A DNA stretch of 28,340 bases from JBKHBQ01 sp046542305. GTDB lineage: Bacteria; Bacteroidota; Bacteroidia; Bacteroidales; 4484-276. The stretch is taken from the NCBI GenBank assembly GCA_046542305.1, contig JBKHBQ010000011.1:1-28340 (forward strand). The letters are read 5' to 3'. The notes beneath the pieces are model-generated. The model was not told the origin of the DNA. It saw only the letters and a list, made by a program, of their open reading frames with translations, and did no database searches. The number at the start of each line of letters is the position of its first letter. Positions within the stretch are counted from its first letter, which is position 1. The translations under genes were made by a program, and so were the position numbers. Positions 15,924-23,636 of this stretch are shown piece by piece.

Positions 15924-18023
15924 TTAGTATTTGTCTTTGATGGTTTCTACCCCGTCCCAGTCTTCGGGAATACCGAGATCGAGGATATTTCTGCACCGTG
16001 CAATGTAAAGCTGTGCGGCTCTGTCGGCGGGATTGATTTTGTTTACCTGCCTGAAAAGCTCCAGGGCGTTGTCGAACTCTTTAGTTTTATAGTACTGGAG
16101 CGCCTTTCCGAATTCGGGCTTGGTTTGGATTTTTAGTTTTTTAATGTCTTCGGGTTCGCCGTCGAGTACTTCGAAAATGTATACGGCTTCTTTTTTTCCT
16201 TTCACTTTCACCACATCAAGAAACCGGTAGTTGTACCGGCTGGGGTCCTGCATTTTGATGAGGGTGTCCTGGCTAATGATAATGCTGGTACCGTACATTT
16301 TGGTAAGCCCTTCGATGCGCGAAGCCAGGTTTACGGCGTCGGAAACCACGGTTCCGTCCATCCGGCCGTGTCCGCCAACCACCCCAAGCATCAGGTTTCC
16401 GGTATGGATGCCGATACCGCTGTTGATGGGTTGCTTTTTATCGAGCTTACGCTGAAGGTTGAAATCGGCCAGTGCTGCACGCATTTCGATGGCTGCATCG
16501 ATGGCGTTTTCCACATTGCCCATGAAGAGTGCCATAATGCTGTCGCCGATATATTTGTCGATAAAGCCATGATTTCTGGCAATCACAGGCTCCATGCTGC
16601 TGAGATATTCGTTGAGGAAATCAAAATTTTCCTTCGGGGTCATCACCTCCGAAAGCGTGGTAAAATCGCGGATATCGGTAAACAGTACCGACATTTCTTT
16701 TTGAATCTGATCGCCCAGCTTCACGTCGGTGATGCTGTCTTTGCCGAGAAATTCAAGAAACTGCTTTGGCACGAAACGGAAATAGGCTTCATTCATGCGC
16801 GAGATGTTGGAAATGTATTCCTCAATTTTTCCGGCCATCACATTGAAACCCTCAGCCAGTTCCCCGATTTCATCGTTATTGCGAACCACCGTATAATTCA
16901 GGGTTTTGCCTTCTCCGGTTCTTTGCATGTTGTATAGCAATTCTTTCACCGGGTACACAATATCCAGGGTGGTCCATTTTACGAACAGCAAAATGTAAAT
17001 AAATGACACCACGATTCCAAGTCCGATACCCACCATCATGATCAGGCCGTCCATCACGTTTACAAAAGCAAGCTGCCCCATGCTCCCCGAAGGATCGGGG
17101 TTTTCCACCAGCAGCCCGAGAATATTGGTGTAGCGGCCAAAGAGGATTTTAATCTGTTCCTCACTAAGGGTTTGAAGCCCTAATTCACTGATTTTGGTAA
17201 GGCTCATAAAAAGATACACAATCACAATGGAAAGCGGCAGCAGGGTGGTCATTGCACTCGAAATCCAAAAGCGGTTCTTGATCCTGCCCAGGCGGAATTT
17301 GAATACCCGCTTGCGCAATTCCTCGCGTGAGTAAAGGTAGTCGAGGTATTTGATATGCACGCGGTGTTTTTCCCAGAAATACACGAACAACAAAGTAAGC
17401 AGCGACGAGAACAGCGAAATGAAGAAAAATCTGGTGAAGAGTGGTATGCCGTTTTCGTTGGAATAAGAATCGGAGTAAATAAGTACAATCATGTAAATCA
17501 GTGTGGCTACATAAGCCAATCCCAGAATCGTGACGTTGATCCAGGGAGAAACCAGCAGGTATTTTTTGCAAAATGCAAATAGCTTATCGGAAATGTTCTT
17601 GTTTTTTCGCTTTCGCCTGAAATATCTTTTGAAGGGATAATTGAACGCAAAGCCGGCAAGAAAGCTGATCAGCAAAGCCTTAGAAAGGAAATTGAAGGAT
17701 TCGGTAAGCATCTGGTTTTGGCGATCGAAAACAGTGGTTTCCTGATCATTAACTTTAAAGGTAATGCCGGAGTTCTGCAGTTGCTCATCGTCGATTACCA
17801 TGCTTTGTTTTTCGGCTTTGGCCCTGGCCAGGCTGTCGGGTTGCACCTGACTATCGATGGATGGGGACTTGCTGATGATGTTTTCGCTTTTGTCCAGAAT
17901 TGCCGGAAGGTTTTGCAGCAAGAGGAAACCTGCAAACGGGAGCACCAGCAAAAGGTACAGGACGGAAGAAAACAAATATACCCGAAACCCATAAAAATGG
18001 GGAATTTTCCGCTGATTTGTCAT
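15924..18023 (-). CDS. Membrane adenylate cyclase with HAMP, cyclase and TPR-like regions
   Basis: At 699 residues it has about six membrane helices (14-36, 113-129, 161-183, 197-217, 252-273, 325-348). A small polar extracytoplasmic domain lies between the first two. A HAMP linker follows (about 347-402, with the NDEIGELAEGFNVM pattern), then a class III cyclase domain (about 440-620). Metal-binding residues are D450 (VLFTDIRDFT) and D494 (KYIGDSIM). Purine-reading residues are K490 and T558, the Lys/Thr pair of class IIIb adenylate cyclases, with N565 and R569 in VNLASRIEG. A TPR-like helical pair (about 636-680: FGKALQYYKTKEFDNALELFRQV) ends the protein. The product is most likely cAMP. 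It begins 30 bp after the receiver gene stop and is followed by a second cyclase. Confidence 0.9.
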   Translation of the reverse strand: MTNQRKIPHFYGFRVYLFSSVLYLLLVLPFAGFLLLQNLPAILDKSENIISKSPSIDSQVQPDSLARAKAEKQSMVIDDEQLQNSGITFKVNDQETTVFDRQNQMLTESFNFLSKALLISFLAGFAFNYPFKRYFRRKRKNKNISDKLFAFCKKYLLVSPWINVTILGLAYVATLIYMIVLIYSDSYSNENGIPLFTRFFFISLFSSLLTLLFVYFWEKHRVHIKYLDYLYSREELRKRVFKFRLGRIKNRFWISSAMTTLLPLSIVIVYLFMSLTKISELGLQTLSEEQIKILFGRYTNILGLLVENPDPSGSMGQLAFVNVMDGLIMMVGIGLGIVVSFIYILLFVKWTTLDIVYPVKELLYNMQRTGEGKTLNYTVVRNNDEIGELAEGFNVMAGKIEEYISNISRMNEAYFRFVPKQFLEFLGKDSITDVKLGDQIQKEMSVLFTDIRDFTTLSEVMTPKENFDFLNEYLSSMEPVIARNHGFIDKYIGDSIMALFMGNVENAIDAAIEMRAALADFNLQRKLDKKQPINSGIGIHTGNLMLGVVGGHGRMDGTVVSDAVNLASRIEGLTKMYGTSIIISQDTLIKMQDPSRYNYRFLDVVKVKGKKEAVYIFEVLDGEPEDIKKLKIQTKPEFGKALQYYKTKEFDNALELFRQVNKINPADRAAQLYIARCRNILDLGIPEDWDGVETIKDKY

Positions 18024-18053
18024 GTGGTCAAAAAGTATTAATTAATCACTGCC

Positions 18054-18476
18054 CTACGCTTCCTTCCCTTGTTTGATCAGGCAGTTCCTGATTTTGACGA
18101 TCAACTCGTTGGACCGGATTGGCTTTGGGATATATTCATCACAGCCGGCCTGCAGGCAGATATCCCTTTCACCCGAAAGGACAAACGCCGTCTGGGCAAT
18201 CACTGTGATATCTTTTCTGTTCTTTTTAATTTCCTTTGTTGCAGCCAGACCGCTCATGCGGGGCAAATGCAAATCCATCAGTACAAGGTCGATATTTTTA
18301 TCTTCTGTGCACATGCTTACTGCTTCCTGGCCATCAGAAGCATGCCTGATTTTGGCCTTGGTTTTTTCCAGGGCTGTTTTCAGGAATTTATAATTCTGGT
18401 AAACATCCTCCACTATTAAGATCGTCCTGTAGCTCCAATCCACTTCAAGCTTCAACGGATCGTATATTTGGCTCAT
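18054..18476 (-). CDS. Stand-alone response regulator receiver protein
   Basis: This 140-residue protein is a receiver domain with no output domain. The acidic pocket is E23-D24 (ILIVEDV), the phosphoacceptor is D68 (LVLMDLHLP), the switch Thr is T96 (IAQTAF) and the conserved Lys is K118 (YIPKPI). It resembles the C-terminal receivers of hybrid kinases. It is first in the same-strand cluster with two cyclases and the tricorn peptidase, 30 bp upstream of the large cyclase gene. It may pass a phosphorelay signal to cyclic nucleotide synthesis, but no kinase partner is adjacent in this orientation, so this is inference. The ATG at 18476 is chosen because the first ordered strand follows a short N-terminal tail. 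Confidence 0.9.
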   Translation of the reverse strand: MSQIYDPLKLEVDWSYRTILIVEDVYQNYKFLKTALEKTKAKIRHASDGQEAVSMCTEDKNIDLVLMDLHLPRMSGLAATKEIKKNRKDITVIAQTAFVLSGERDICLQAGCDEYIPKPIRSNELIVKIRNCLIKQGKEA

Positions 18477-18538
18477 AGCTCTTGTTTTAAAAGGAAAACC
18501 CTCTTTTCCTGTTGTTGAACAAATTAATTAACTCAAAA

Positions 18539-18546
18539 CAAAGTTA
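18539..18546 (-). promoter_or_regulatory. TAnnTTTG -7 box upstream of the receiver-cyclase cluster
   Basis: On the minus strand, 18546-18539 read TAACTTTG, an exact -7 consensus. The start would be near 18533, giving a leader of about 57 nt. That leader contains a small inverted repeat (18492-18498 with 18504-18510). Confidence 0.45.
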
Positions 18547-18719
18547 CAAAATCATTTTAATGAAGCACCCGGTTTCCTTTACAAATTAGTATGACGCACA
18601 AAAGAAGAAAATATTTCAATTTCAGCGTAGCCTTATCACGGGGTTTTATTCCAATTATCATTGAACAAACGAGCTACAGGGATGTTTCCCGATCATTAAA
18701 ATTTGTTAAGTTGCTTTTC

Positions 18720-18911
18720 ATGGAAAAGATCGAAAATCCCTGCATCGATATTTGCCGGTACGACGAAGAGGAAATCTGCATCGGTTGCCGCCGTACTTTA
18801 AAGGAGGCCAAAAACTGGTGGCGGTTTACGGATAATGAAAAACTAAAGGTGCTCGAAAACATCCGCGAACGCGGTGCTGCTGGCAGCAGCCATCTGGATT
18901 TTTATGTGTAG
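18720..18911 (+). CDS. DUF1289-family small Cys-rich protein
   Basis: This 63-residue protein begins MEKIENPCIDICRYDEE and continues EICIGCRRTLKEAKNWW. The four Cys in the order C-x3-C-x7-C-x2-C and the following W-W match DUF1289, a family described as predicted Fe-S or zinc proteins of unknown role. The frame stays open upstream to an ATG at 18591, but the extra 43 residues have no family resemblance and the domain begins naturally at the ATG at 18720. It stands alone between the divergent receiver cluster and the convergent purN, 23 bp from the purN stop. A near-match to the -7 box, one base too long (18697-18705), precedes it. Confidence 0.82.
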   Translation: MEKIENPCIDICRYDEEEICIGCRRTLKEAKNWWRFTDNEKLKVLENIRERGAAGSSHLDFYV

Positions 18912-18934
18912 CAAACGGCTGGTGCCGGAAAAAA

Positions 18935-19510
18935 CTATTGAACCTGTGAATGAATGAACCGGTCGATGATCACCGGATAGTGCGTGTATTCGAGTTGATG
19001 GATTTTTTGTGCAAGACTTTCGGGCGTTTCGTTGCGATCGATGCGGCACCGGGCCTGATAAAGTATTTTGCCATGGTCGTATTTTTCGTCCACCAAATGT
19101 ATGGTGATGCCGCTTTCTTTTTCTCCCGCCTCAATTACCGCCCGGTGAACATTCATTCCGTACATGCCTTTGCCGCCATAAGCAGGCAACAATGCAGGAT
19201 GAATGTTCACGATGCGGTTTGAAAATGCCTCCAGCAAATATTCAGGCACCAGCCAAAGAAAACCTGCAAGAATGATGAAATCGATCCGGGTGTCCTTTAA
19301 TACATCCAGTACTTGGTGCGATTCATAAAAATTTTTACGGCTGAACACATGTACCGGAACCTTCAGCTTTTGCGCACGCGCGAGTACGACAGCATCCTTT
19401 TTGTTCGACAGCACCAGCGCAACCCTTACGTCGTCGTGGCCGGAAAAATACTCGATGATACGCTGGGCATTGGTGCCGCTGCCTGAAGCAAAAATTGCAA
19501 TGTTGATCAT
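18935..19510 (-). CDS. purN: Phosphoribosylglycinamide formyltransferase
   Basis: PurN transfers a formyl group from 10-formyl-tetrahydrofolate to GAR, the third step of purine synthesis. At 191 residues it has the glycine loop FASGSGTNAQ (7-16) and the catalytic residues N102 and H104 in NIHPALLPAYGGKGMYG, with D145 in KYDHGKI. The start ATG at 19510 gives the canonical MINIAIFASGSG; the frame is open for another 41 codons upstream, but that extension has no similarity to the family and crosses a probable promoter. It is monocistronic as far as can be seen, convergent with the DUF1289 gene and divergent from acpP. Confidence 0.95.
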   Translation of the reverse strand: MINIAIFASGSGTNAQRIIEYFSGHDDVRVALVLSNKKDAVVLARAQKLKVPVHVFSRKNFYESHQVLDVLKDTRIDFIILAGFLWLVPEYLLEAFSNRIVNIHPALLPAYGGKGMYGMNVHRAVIEAGEKESGITIHLVDEKYDHGKILYQARCRIDRNETPESLAQKIHQLEYTHYPVIIDRFIHSQVQ

Positions 19511-19570
19511 TCTGGCTTTTTTATCCACAGTTGAACATGCTTTTTGAGGAGAAACCTCTAAACTGCGGCA

Positions 19571-19578
19571 CAAATATA
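19571..19578 (-). promoter_or_regulatory. TAnnTTTG -7 box upstream of purN
   Basis: The minus strand reads TATATTTG at 19578-19571, a perfect -7 box about 60 nt before the purN ATG. No good -33 element is seen at the usual distance. Confidence 0.42.
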
Positions 19579-19700
19579 CTGCTTGTTGAGCAATTGGGTT
19601 CGTACCCGGTTTTCGCTTCTCCAAAACAGGCAAGTGATTTATAAAGGGCTGATAGGCTTGATCTTATTGCGCAGGATTTCGAAAAATTAATAAAAAACTC

Positions 19701-19731
19701 TTGGATAGTATTTATAAAAGTATTTCCTTTG
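19701..19731 (+). promoter_or_regulatory. Probable promoter of acpP-fabF-rnc
   Basis: A TTG at 19701-19703 is 20 bp upstream of TTCCTTTG (19724-19731), which matches TAnnTTTG at 7 of 8 positions. The predicted start is near 19735, about 26 nt before the acpP ATG. The spacing is ideal for the Bacteroidota -33/-7 pair. Confidence 0.5.
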
Positions 19732-19760
19732 CGCCCTGTTTAACTAAAATAGAAGTAATT

Positions 19761-19997
19761 ATGTCTGATATTGCAACAAGAGTAAAATCAATCATCGTTG
19801 ACAAACTTGGTGTTGACGAGAATGAAGTGACACCTGAAGCAAGTTTCACAAACGATTTAGGCGCTGATTCACTGGATACGGTTGAGCTGATTATGGAATT
19901 CGAAAAGGAATTCAACATCGCAATACCGGATGATCAGGCAGAAAATATCGGAACTGTAGGCGACGCCATTACCTACATTGAATCCAACACCAAATAA
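19761..19997 (+). CDS. acpP: Acyl carrier protein
   Basis: A 78-residue acidic protein carrying growing fatty acyl chains on a 4'-phosphopantetheine arm. The attachment Ser is S37 in LGADSLDTVELIM, the canonical DSL motif, followed by the acidic recognition helix (MEFEKEFNIAIPDD). The ATG at 19761 gives the normal length; an in-frame TTG at 19701 would add 20 unrelated residues. fabF follows 14 bp downstream and rnc after that, the acpP-fabF-rnc order common in bacteria. Confidence 0.97.
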   Translation: MSDIATRVKSIIVDKLGVDENEVTPEASFTNDLGADSLDTVELIMEFEKEFNIAIPDDQAENIGTVGDAITYIESNTK

Positions 19998-20011
19998 TTG
20001 AGCTTTCCTAC

Positions 20012-21265
20012 ATGAATCTGAAACGAGTAGTTGTTACAGGTATGGGTGCCCTGACCCCATTGGGCAATACTGTTGATGAATTTTGGAACAGTATGCTGAA
20101 TGGGGTTAGTGGTGCTGCTGAAATTACCCGTTTTGACGCATCCAACCACAAGACACAGTTTGCCTGCGAGGTAAAAAATTACGATCCCAAAGAGTATTTC
20201 GACCGCAAGGAAGTGCGAAAACTCGATCCGTACGCTCAGTACGCGATGATTGCTGCCGAACAGGCTATTTCAGATGCGGGAATTAATCCTGAAACGATCG
20301 ACCTAGACCGCGCTGGGGTTATCTTCGCTACGGGAATAGGCGGATTTACCTCGTTCCTTCAGGAAGCCATGGAATTTGGACGGGGAGACGGGACACCACG
20401 GTTCAATCCGTTTTTTATCCCGAAAATCATCGGTGATATCGCTGCAGGTCACATCTCCATTAAGTATGGATTCAGGGGGCCCAATTATGCCACCACTTCA
20501 GCGTGTGCTTCTGCCGGCCATGCCATCATCGATGCCTTCAATTATATCAGGCTTGGAAAATCCAACATCATCATCACCGGCGGTTCAGAGGCCGGGGTGA
20601 ATCCTGCAGGAATTGGCGGTTTTAATGCAATGCACGCCATTTCAACCAGAAACGACGATCCAAAAACCGCCTCACGGCCATTCGACAAAGACCGTGATGG
20701 TTTTGTACTCGGCGAAGGATCCGGTGCCCTCATTCTCGAAGAATATGAACATGCAAAAAAACGCGGGGCAAAAATCTACGCCGAAATAGTTGGCGGTGGA
20801 AGCACTGCAGATGCACATCATATTACCTCTCCTCATCCCGACGGACTGGGAGCCATGCTGGCAATGAAATTTGCCCTCGAGGACGCACAAATGCCATTGG
20901 AGGCTGTTGATCATATCAACACCCACGGCACCTCCACACCGGTGGGCGATATTGCTGAACCCAAAGCAATCGTGAGCCTCTTCGGCGAACATGCCTATAA
21001 GATCAACCTTAATTCTACAAAATCGATGCACGGGCATTTGCTGGGCGCTGCTGCCGCTGTTGAGCTTATTGCTTCGGCCCTGGCAGTGAAAAACAATATT
21101 GTGCCCCCCACCATCAACCATTTTACAGATGATCCGGATATCGACAACCGCCTGAATTTTACCTACCACAAAGCTGTGGAGCGTGAAATGAATCTGGCAT
21201 TGTCGAATGCTTTTGGGTTTGGCGGACACAATACCTGTATCGCAGTAAAGAAATTTACGGAATAA
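20012..21265 (+). CDS. fabF: 3-oxoacyl-[acyl-carrier-protein] synthase II
   Basis: This 417-residue condensing enzyme extends acyl-ACP with malonyl-ACP. The catalytic triad is complete: C165 in TTSACASAG, H305 in NTHGTSTPVGD and H342 in KSMHGHLLGAAAAVE. The C-terminal glycine-rich loop SNAFGFGGHN is present. The length and the start MNLKRVVVTGMGALTPLG are typical. It is translated from the acpP transcript, its substrate carrier being encoded immediately upstream. Confidence 0.97.
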   Translation: MNLKRVVVTGMGALTPLGNTVDEFWNSMLNGVSGAAEITRFDASNHKTQFACEVKNYDPKEYFDRKEVRKLDPYAQYAMIAAEQAISDAGINPETIDLDRAGVIFATGIGGFTSFLQEAMEFGRGDGTPRFNPFFIPKIIGDIAAGHISIKYGFRGPNYATTSACASAGHAIIDAFNYIRLGKSNIIITGGSEAGVNPAGIGGFNAMHAISTRNDDPKTASRPFDKDRDGFVLGEGSGALILEEYEHAKKRGAKIYAEIVGGGSTADAHHITSPHPDGLGAMLAMKFALEDAQMPLEAVDHINTHGTSTPVGDIAEPKAIVSLFGEHAYKINLNSTKSMHGHLLGAAAAVELIASALAVKNNIVPPTINHFTDDPDIDNRLNFTYHKAVEREMNLALSNAFGFGGHNTCIAVKKFTE

Positions 21266-21277
21266 TTCGCCCTGCTT

Positions 21278-22009
21278 GTGAAATGGCTGAATAGAATAAA
21301 GATTTTCTTTTCTTCCGACAAAAATTTTATCCTATCCATAAAGAACATTTTCGGGTTTTGTCCCGGAAATGTTTCTTTGTATAAACTGGCTTTTTTGCAT
21401 CGCTCTGTTGCTTTTGAGCAAAACGGGCACAAGGTTTCCAACGAAAGACTTGAGTACCTTGGCGATGCCGTGCTTAGCTCCATTGTTGCCGACTATCTTT
21501 TTAAAAAATTTCCTTTCAGGGAAGAAGGTTTTCTTACTGAAATGCGCTCAAAGATCGTCAGCCGGGAGCAACTCAATAAGCTGTCGCGCAGGCTGGGTCT
21601 CGATCAGTTCATTCAATCCAGTCAGGATTCCAAAAGCTTTTTCCGCTCTATGGAAGGCGATGCCTTTGAAGCCTTTATCGGAGCGGTTTATCTGGATCGG
21701 GGCTATAATTTTACCCGCCGGCTTGTTATCAACCGGATCATCAACGTACATTTTGATATTGATGAGCTGGTTAATATAGAAGTGAATTTCAAGAGCAAAC
21801 TCATCGAATGGTCGCAGAAAGAGCGGAAGGATTTACAGTTTAATGTAATTACTGAAATTGGCAACGGATGCAACAAGCAATACCTGGTGGAGGTGAAGAT
21901 TGGAGATAACATTTGTGCCACAGGACAGGATTTTTCGATTAAAGGCGCAGAAAAAATTGCTGCCGAAAAAGCCTATGCAGCCCTTCATCTCGATGATTAT
22001 GGCGAATAA
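21278..22009 (+). CDS. rnc: Ribonuclease III
   Basis: This 243-residue double-strand RNA endonuclease processes rRNA precursors and structured mRNAs. The nuclease signature NERLEYLGDAVL (55-66) contains E59 and D63; the second acidic pair is D128 and E131 in SMEGDAFEAFIGAVYLD. The double-strand RNA-binding domain spans about 172-240 (NFKSKLIEWSQK...GAEKIAAEKAYAALH). The start is a GTG at 21278, 12 bp after fabF; no nearer ATG would keep the N-terminal helix. The N-terminal extension of about 30 residues is normal for Bacteroidota. A strong terminator follows. Confidence 0.96.
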   Translation: MKWLNRIKIFFSSDKNFILSIKNIFGFCPGNVSLYKLAFLHRSVAFEQNGHKVSNERLEYLGDAVLSSIVADYLFKKFPFREEGFLTEMRSKIVSREQLNKLSRRLGLDQFIQSSQDSKSFFRSMEGDAFEAFIGAVYLDRGYNFTRRLVINRIINVHFDIDELVNIEVNFKSKLIEWSQKERKDLQFNVITEIGNGCNKQYLVEVKIGDNICATGQDFSIKGAEKIAAEKAYAALHLDDYGE

Positions 22010-22026
22010 TCAGCCAAAAAAAACTG

Positions 22027-22070
22027 AAATGCCGTGTAGTTAAATTCATTAGCAACACGGCATTTTTTTT
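22027..22070. terminator. Bidirectional intrinsic terminator between rnc and pgi
   Basis: A perfect 11-bp inverted repeat (22027-22037 with 22055-22065) encloses a 17-nt loop. On the plus strand it runs into eight T (22063-22070), ending the acpP-fabF-rnc transcript. On the minus strand the stem is followed after a few bases by a run of T (the A-rich stretch at about 22016-22023), so it can also end pgi, whose stop codon begins at the edge of the T-run. Confidence 0.85.
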
Positions 22071-23427
22071 AATGCTGATCCAGGCGCTTGTTTATTTCTT
22101 CCGTTTGTTTTTCGAATCCCGGCTTTCCGAGCAGCGCAAACATATTGTTCTTGTAGGCTTCCACGCCCGGCTGATTAAACGGGTTGATCCCGAGAACATA
22201 TCCGCTGAGCGCGCAGGCATATTCGAAGAAATAGATTAGCGCCCCAAGGTGATACTCGTCAAGTTGTGGAATGGAAATGCGGATATTGGGAACACCACCA
22301 TCCACATGGGCAAGGGTTGTAGCGGTTTCAGCCTTCAGGTTTACTTCATTAACATTTTTTCCTGCCAGATAATTAAGCTTGTCGAGGTTTTGTTTATCCG
22401 AAGGAATTTTTTGATCCTTTGCGGCTCTTTCTACCGAAATCACCGTTTCGAAGATTTTACGCTCACCCTCCTGGATGTACTGTCCCATGGAGTGCAGATC
22501 GGTAGTATTGATCACGCCGGCGGGGAAGATTCCCTTACCATCTTTTCCTTCGCTTTCGCCATAAAGCTGTTTCCACCACTCGATGAAATATTGCAACGAC
22601 GGCAGATATCCCACCATCACTTCGATAAGCCTTCCCTGCTTGTACAGGGCGTTTCTGGCTGCAGCATAAGTGGCAGCAATATTTGCTTCAATACTGGTTT
22701 CTGCTGCCAGCTCTGCCTGCATGGCTGAGGCTCCCTGCAATATCCTTCTGATGTCGAAACCTGCAATGGCAATGGGCAGCAATCCCACGGGGGTAAGGAC
22801 CGAATACCTGCCTCCCACATCATCGGGTACCACAAAGGTTTTGTAACCCTCGTCTTCAGCGAGCTTGCGCAAGGCGCCTTTGGAGCTGTCGGTGGTGGCG
22901 ACAATGCGTTTTCGGGCGCCTTCCGGCCCATACTTATCCTCGAGATGTTGACGCAATATTCTGAAAGCAACAGCGGGTTCGGTGGTAGTGCCCGATTTGG
23001 AAATCACGTTCATGGCGTAATCGCGCGTATTAAGAATTTCCATCAGATCGGCAAGGTAATCTTCAGAAAGATTTTGCCCTGCATAAACCACCAGGGGTTT
23101 GCGCCGGGAATCGTGTGAACGCAGTTCCTCGAAATGATGCTTCAGGGCTTCTATCACTGCCCGGGCGCCCAGATAGGATCCCCCGATTCCGGTTACCACC
23201 ACTACTTCGGCAATTTCCTGTAGTTGCCGTGCAGTATTTTCGATGTCGGCGATCAGACCTTCATCAAAATTTTCAGGAAGATCCACCCAACCCAGGTAAT
23301 CGCTTCCGGCTCCGGATTTGTTTTTTATCTTTTGCAGGCTTTCCTTTATCAATGCATCGTAAGCCTCTATTTCGCCTCGATCAGCGAAAGCGTAAATATT
23401 GTTGATATCAATTGTAATTTTTGCCAT
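22069..23427 (-). CDS. pgi: Glucose-6-phosphate isomerase
   Basis: The enzyme interconverts glucose-6-phosphate and fructose-6-phosphate. At 452 residues it belongs to the shorter PGI form seen in Firmicutes and Bacteroidota rather than the 550-residue enterobacterial type. Signatures are VTGIGGSYLGARAVIEAL (about 79-96), VISKSGTTTEPAVAF (about 141-155, phosphate-binding), GGRYSVLTPVGLLP, and the C-terminal QPGVEAYKNNMFALLG with the catalytic Lys. The ATG at 23427 is chosen; an upstream in-frame alternative (23451) lies in the promoter box. It is monocistronic, with its own -7 box and the shared rnc terminator. Confidence 0.95.
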   Translation of the reverse strand: MAKITIDINNIYAFADRGEIEAYDALIKESLQKIKNKSGAGSDYLGWVDLPENFDEGLIADIENTARQLQEIAEVVVVTGIGGSYLGARAVIEALKHHFEELRSHDSRRKPLVVYAGQNLSEDYLADLMEILNTRDYAMNVISKSGTTTEPAVAFRILRQHLEDKYGPEGARKRIVATTDSSKGALRKLAEDEGYKTFVVPDDVGGRYSVLTPVGLLPIAIAGFDIRRILQGASAMQAELAAETSIEANIAATYAAARNALYKQGRLIEVMVGYLPSLQYFIEWWKQLYGESEGKDGKGIFPAGVINTTDLHSMGQYIQEGERKIFETVISVERAAKDQKIPSDKQNLDKLNYLAGKNVNEVNLKAETATTLAHVDGGVPNIRISIPQLDEYHLGALIYFFEYACALSGYVLGINPFNQPGVEAYKNNMFALLGKPGFEKQTEEINKRLDQH

Positions 23428-23448
23428 AATGATCGGATTAAATTGACG

Positions 23449-23456
23449 CAAAGGTA
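23449..23456 (-). promoter_or_regulatory. TAnnTTTG -7 box of pgi
   Basis: The minus strand reads TACCTTTG at 23456-23449, an exact match, about 22 nt before the pgi ATG. The next upstream element on this strand is a terminator hairpin (23482-23510), so pgi is insulated from any transcript coming from the gap. Confidence 0.5.
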
Positions 23457-23481
23457 TTGAATTGTGAATTTCATTGTAAGC

Positions 23482-23510
23482 AAAAAAAAGTGCAGTCAGG
23501 ACGACTGCAC
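23482..23510 (-). terminator. Minus-strand intrinsic terminator in the pgi/kinase gap
   Basis: A perfect 8-bp stem (23490-23497 with 23503-23510) and 5-nt loop is followed, on the minus strand, by eight T (23489-23482). On the plus strand no T-run follows. It lies upstream of the pgi promoter, so it cannot serve pgi, and the divergent kinase gene does not need it. It implies a short minus-strand transcript that starts within the gap. Confidence 0.7.
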
Positions 23511-23601
23511 CTCAAAACCAAAAACCAAAATTTATGAATCAGAAATCTTTAGCACAATATAAACCAATAAAATTATCTGGCATGAAAAACTTGGTTTATA
23601 T
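23482..23601 (-). ncRNA. Candidate small RNA, about 120 nt
   Basis: Three independent signals line up on the minus strand. A perfect -7 box (TATTTTTG, 23614-23607) predicts a start near 23601. An 11-bp perfect inverted repeat begins exactly there (23601-23591 with 23567-23557, 23-nt loop). An 8-bp hairpin with a T8 tail ends the unit at 23482. This 5'-hairpin plus terminator-hairpin form is typical of bacterial small RNAs. I recognise no known family. A -33 element is not evident and the gap is AT-rich, so the promoter box could be chance. Only a 14-codon open frame occurs within it. Confidence 0.4.
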
Positions 23602-23606
23602 GTTTA

Positions 23607-23614
23607 CAAAAATA
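23607..23614 (-). promoter_or_regulatory. TAnnTTTG -7 box of the candidate small RNA
   Basis: The minus strand reads TATTTTTG at 23614-23607, an exact match. The expected start about 4-7 nt downstream coincides with the first base of the inverted repeat at 23601. Confidence 0.35.
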
Positions 23615-23636
23615 CTATTGGCAATTTGCAGGCGAG

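Noticed and set aside
18591..18719. Upstream extension of the DUF1289 gene
   Set aside because: The extra 43 residues are not seen in the family and the domain starts directly at the ATG at 18720.
19511..19633. Upstream extension of purN
   Set aside because: It would place the purN promoter box inside the coding sequence and precede the canonical first beta strand with unrelated residues.
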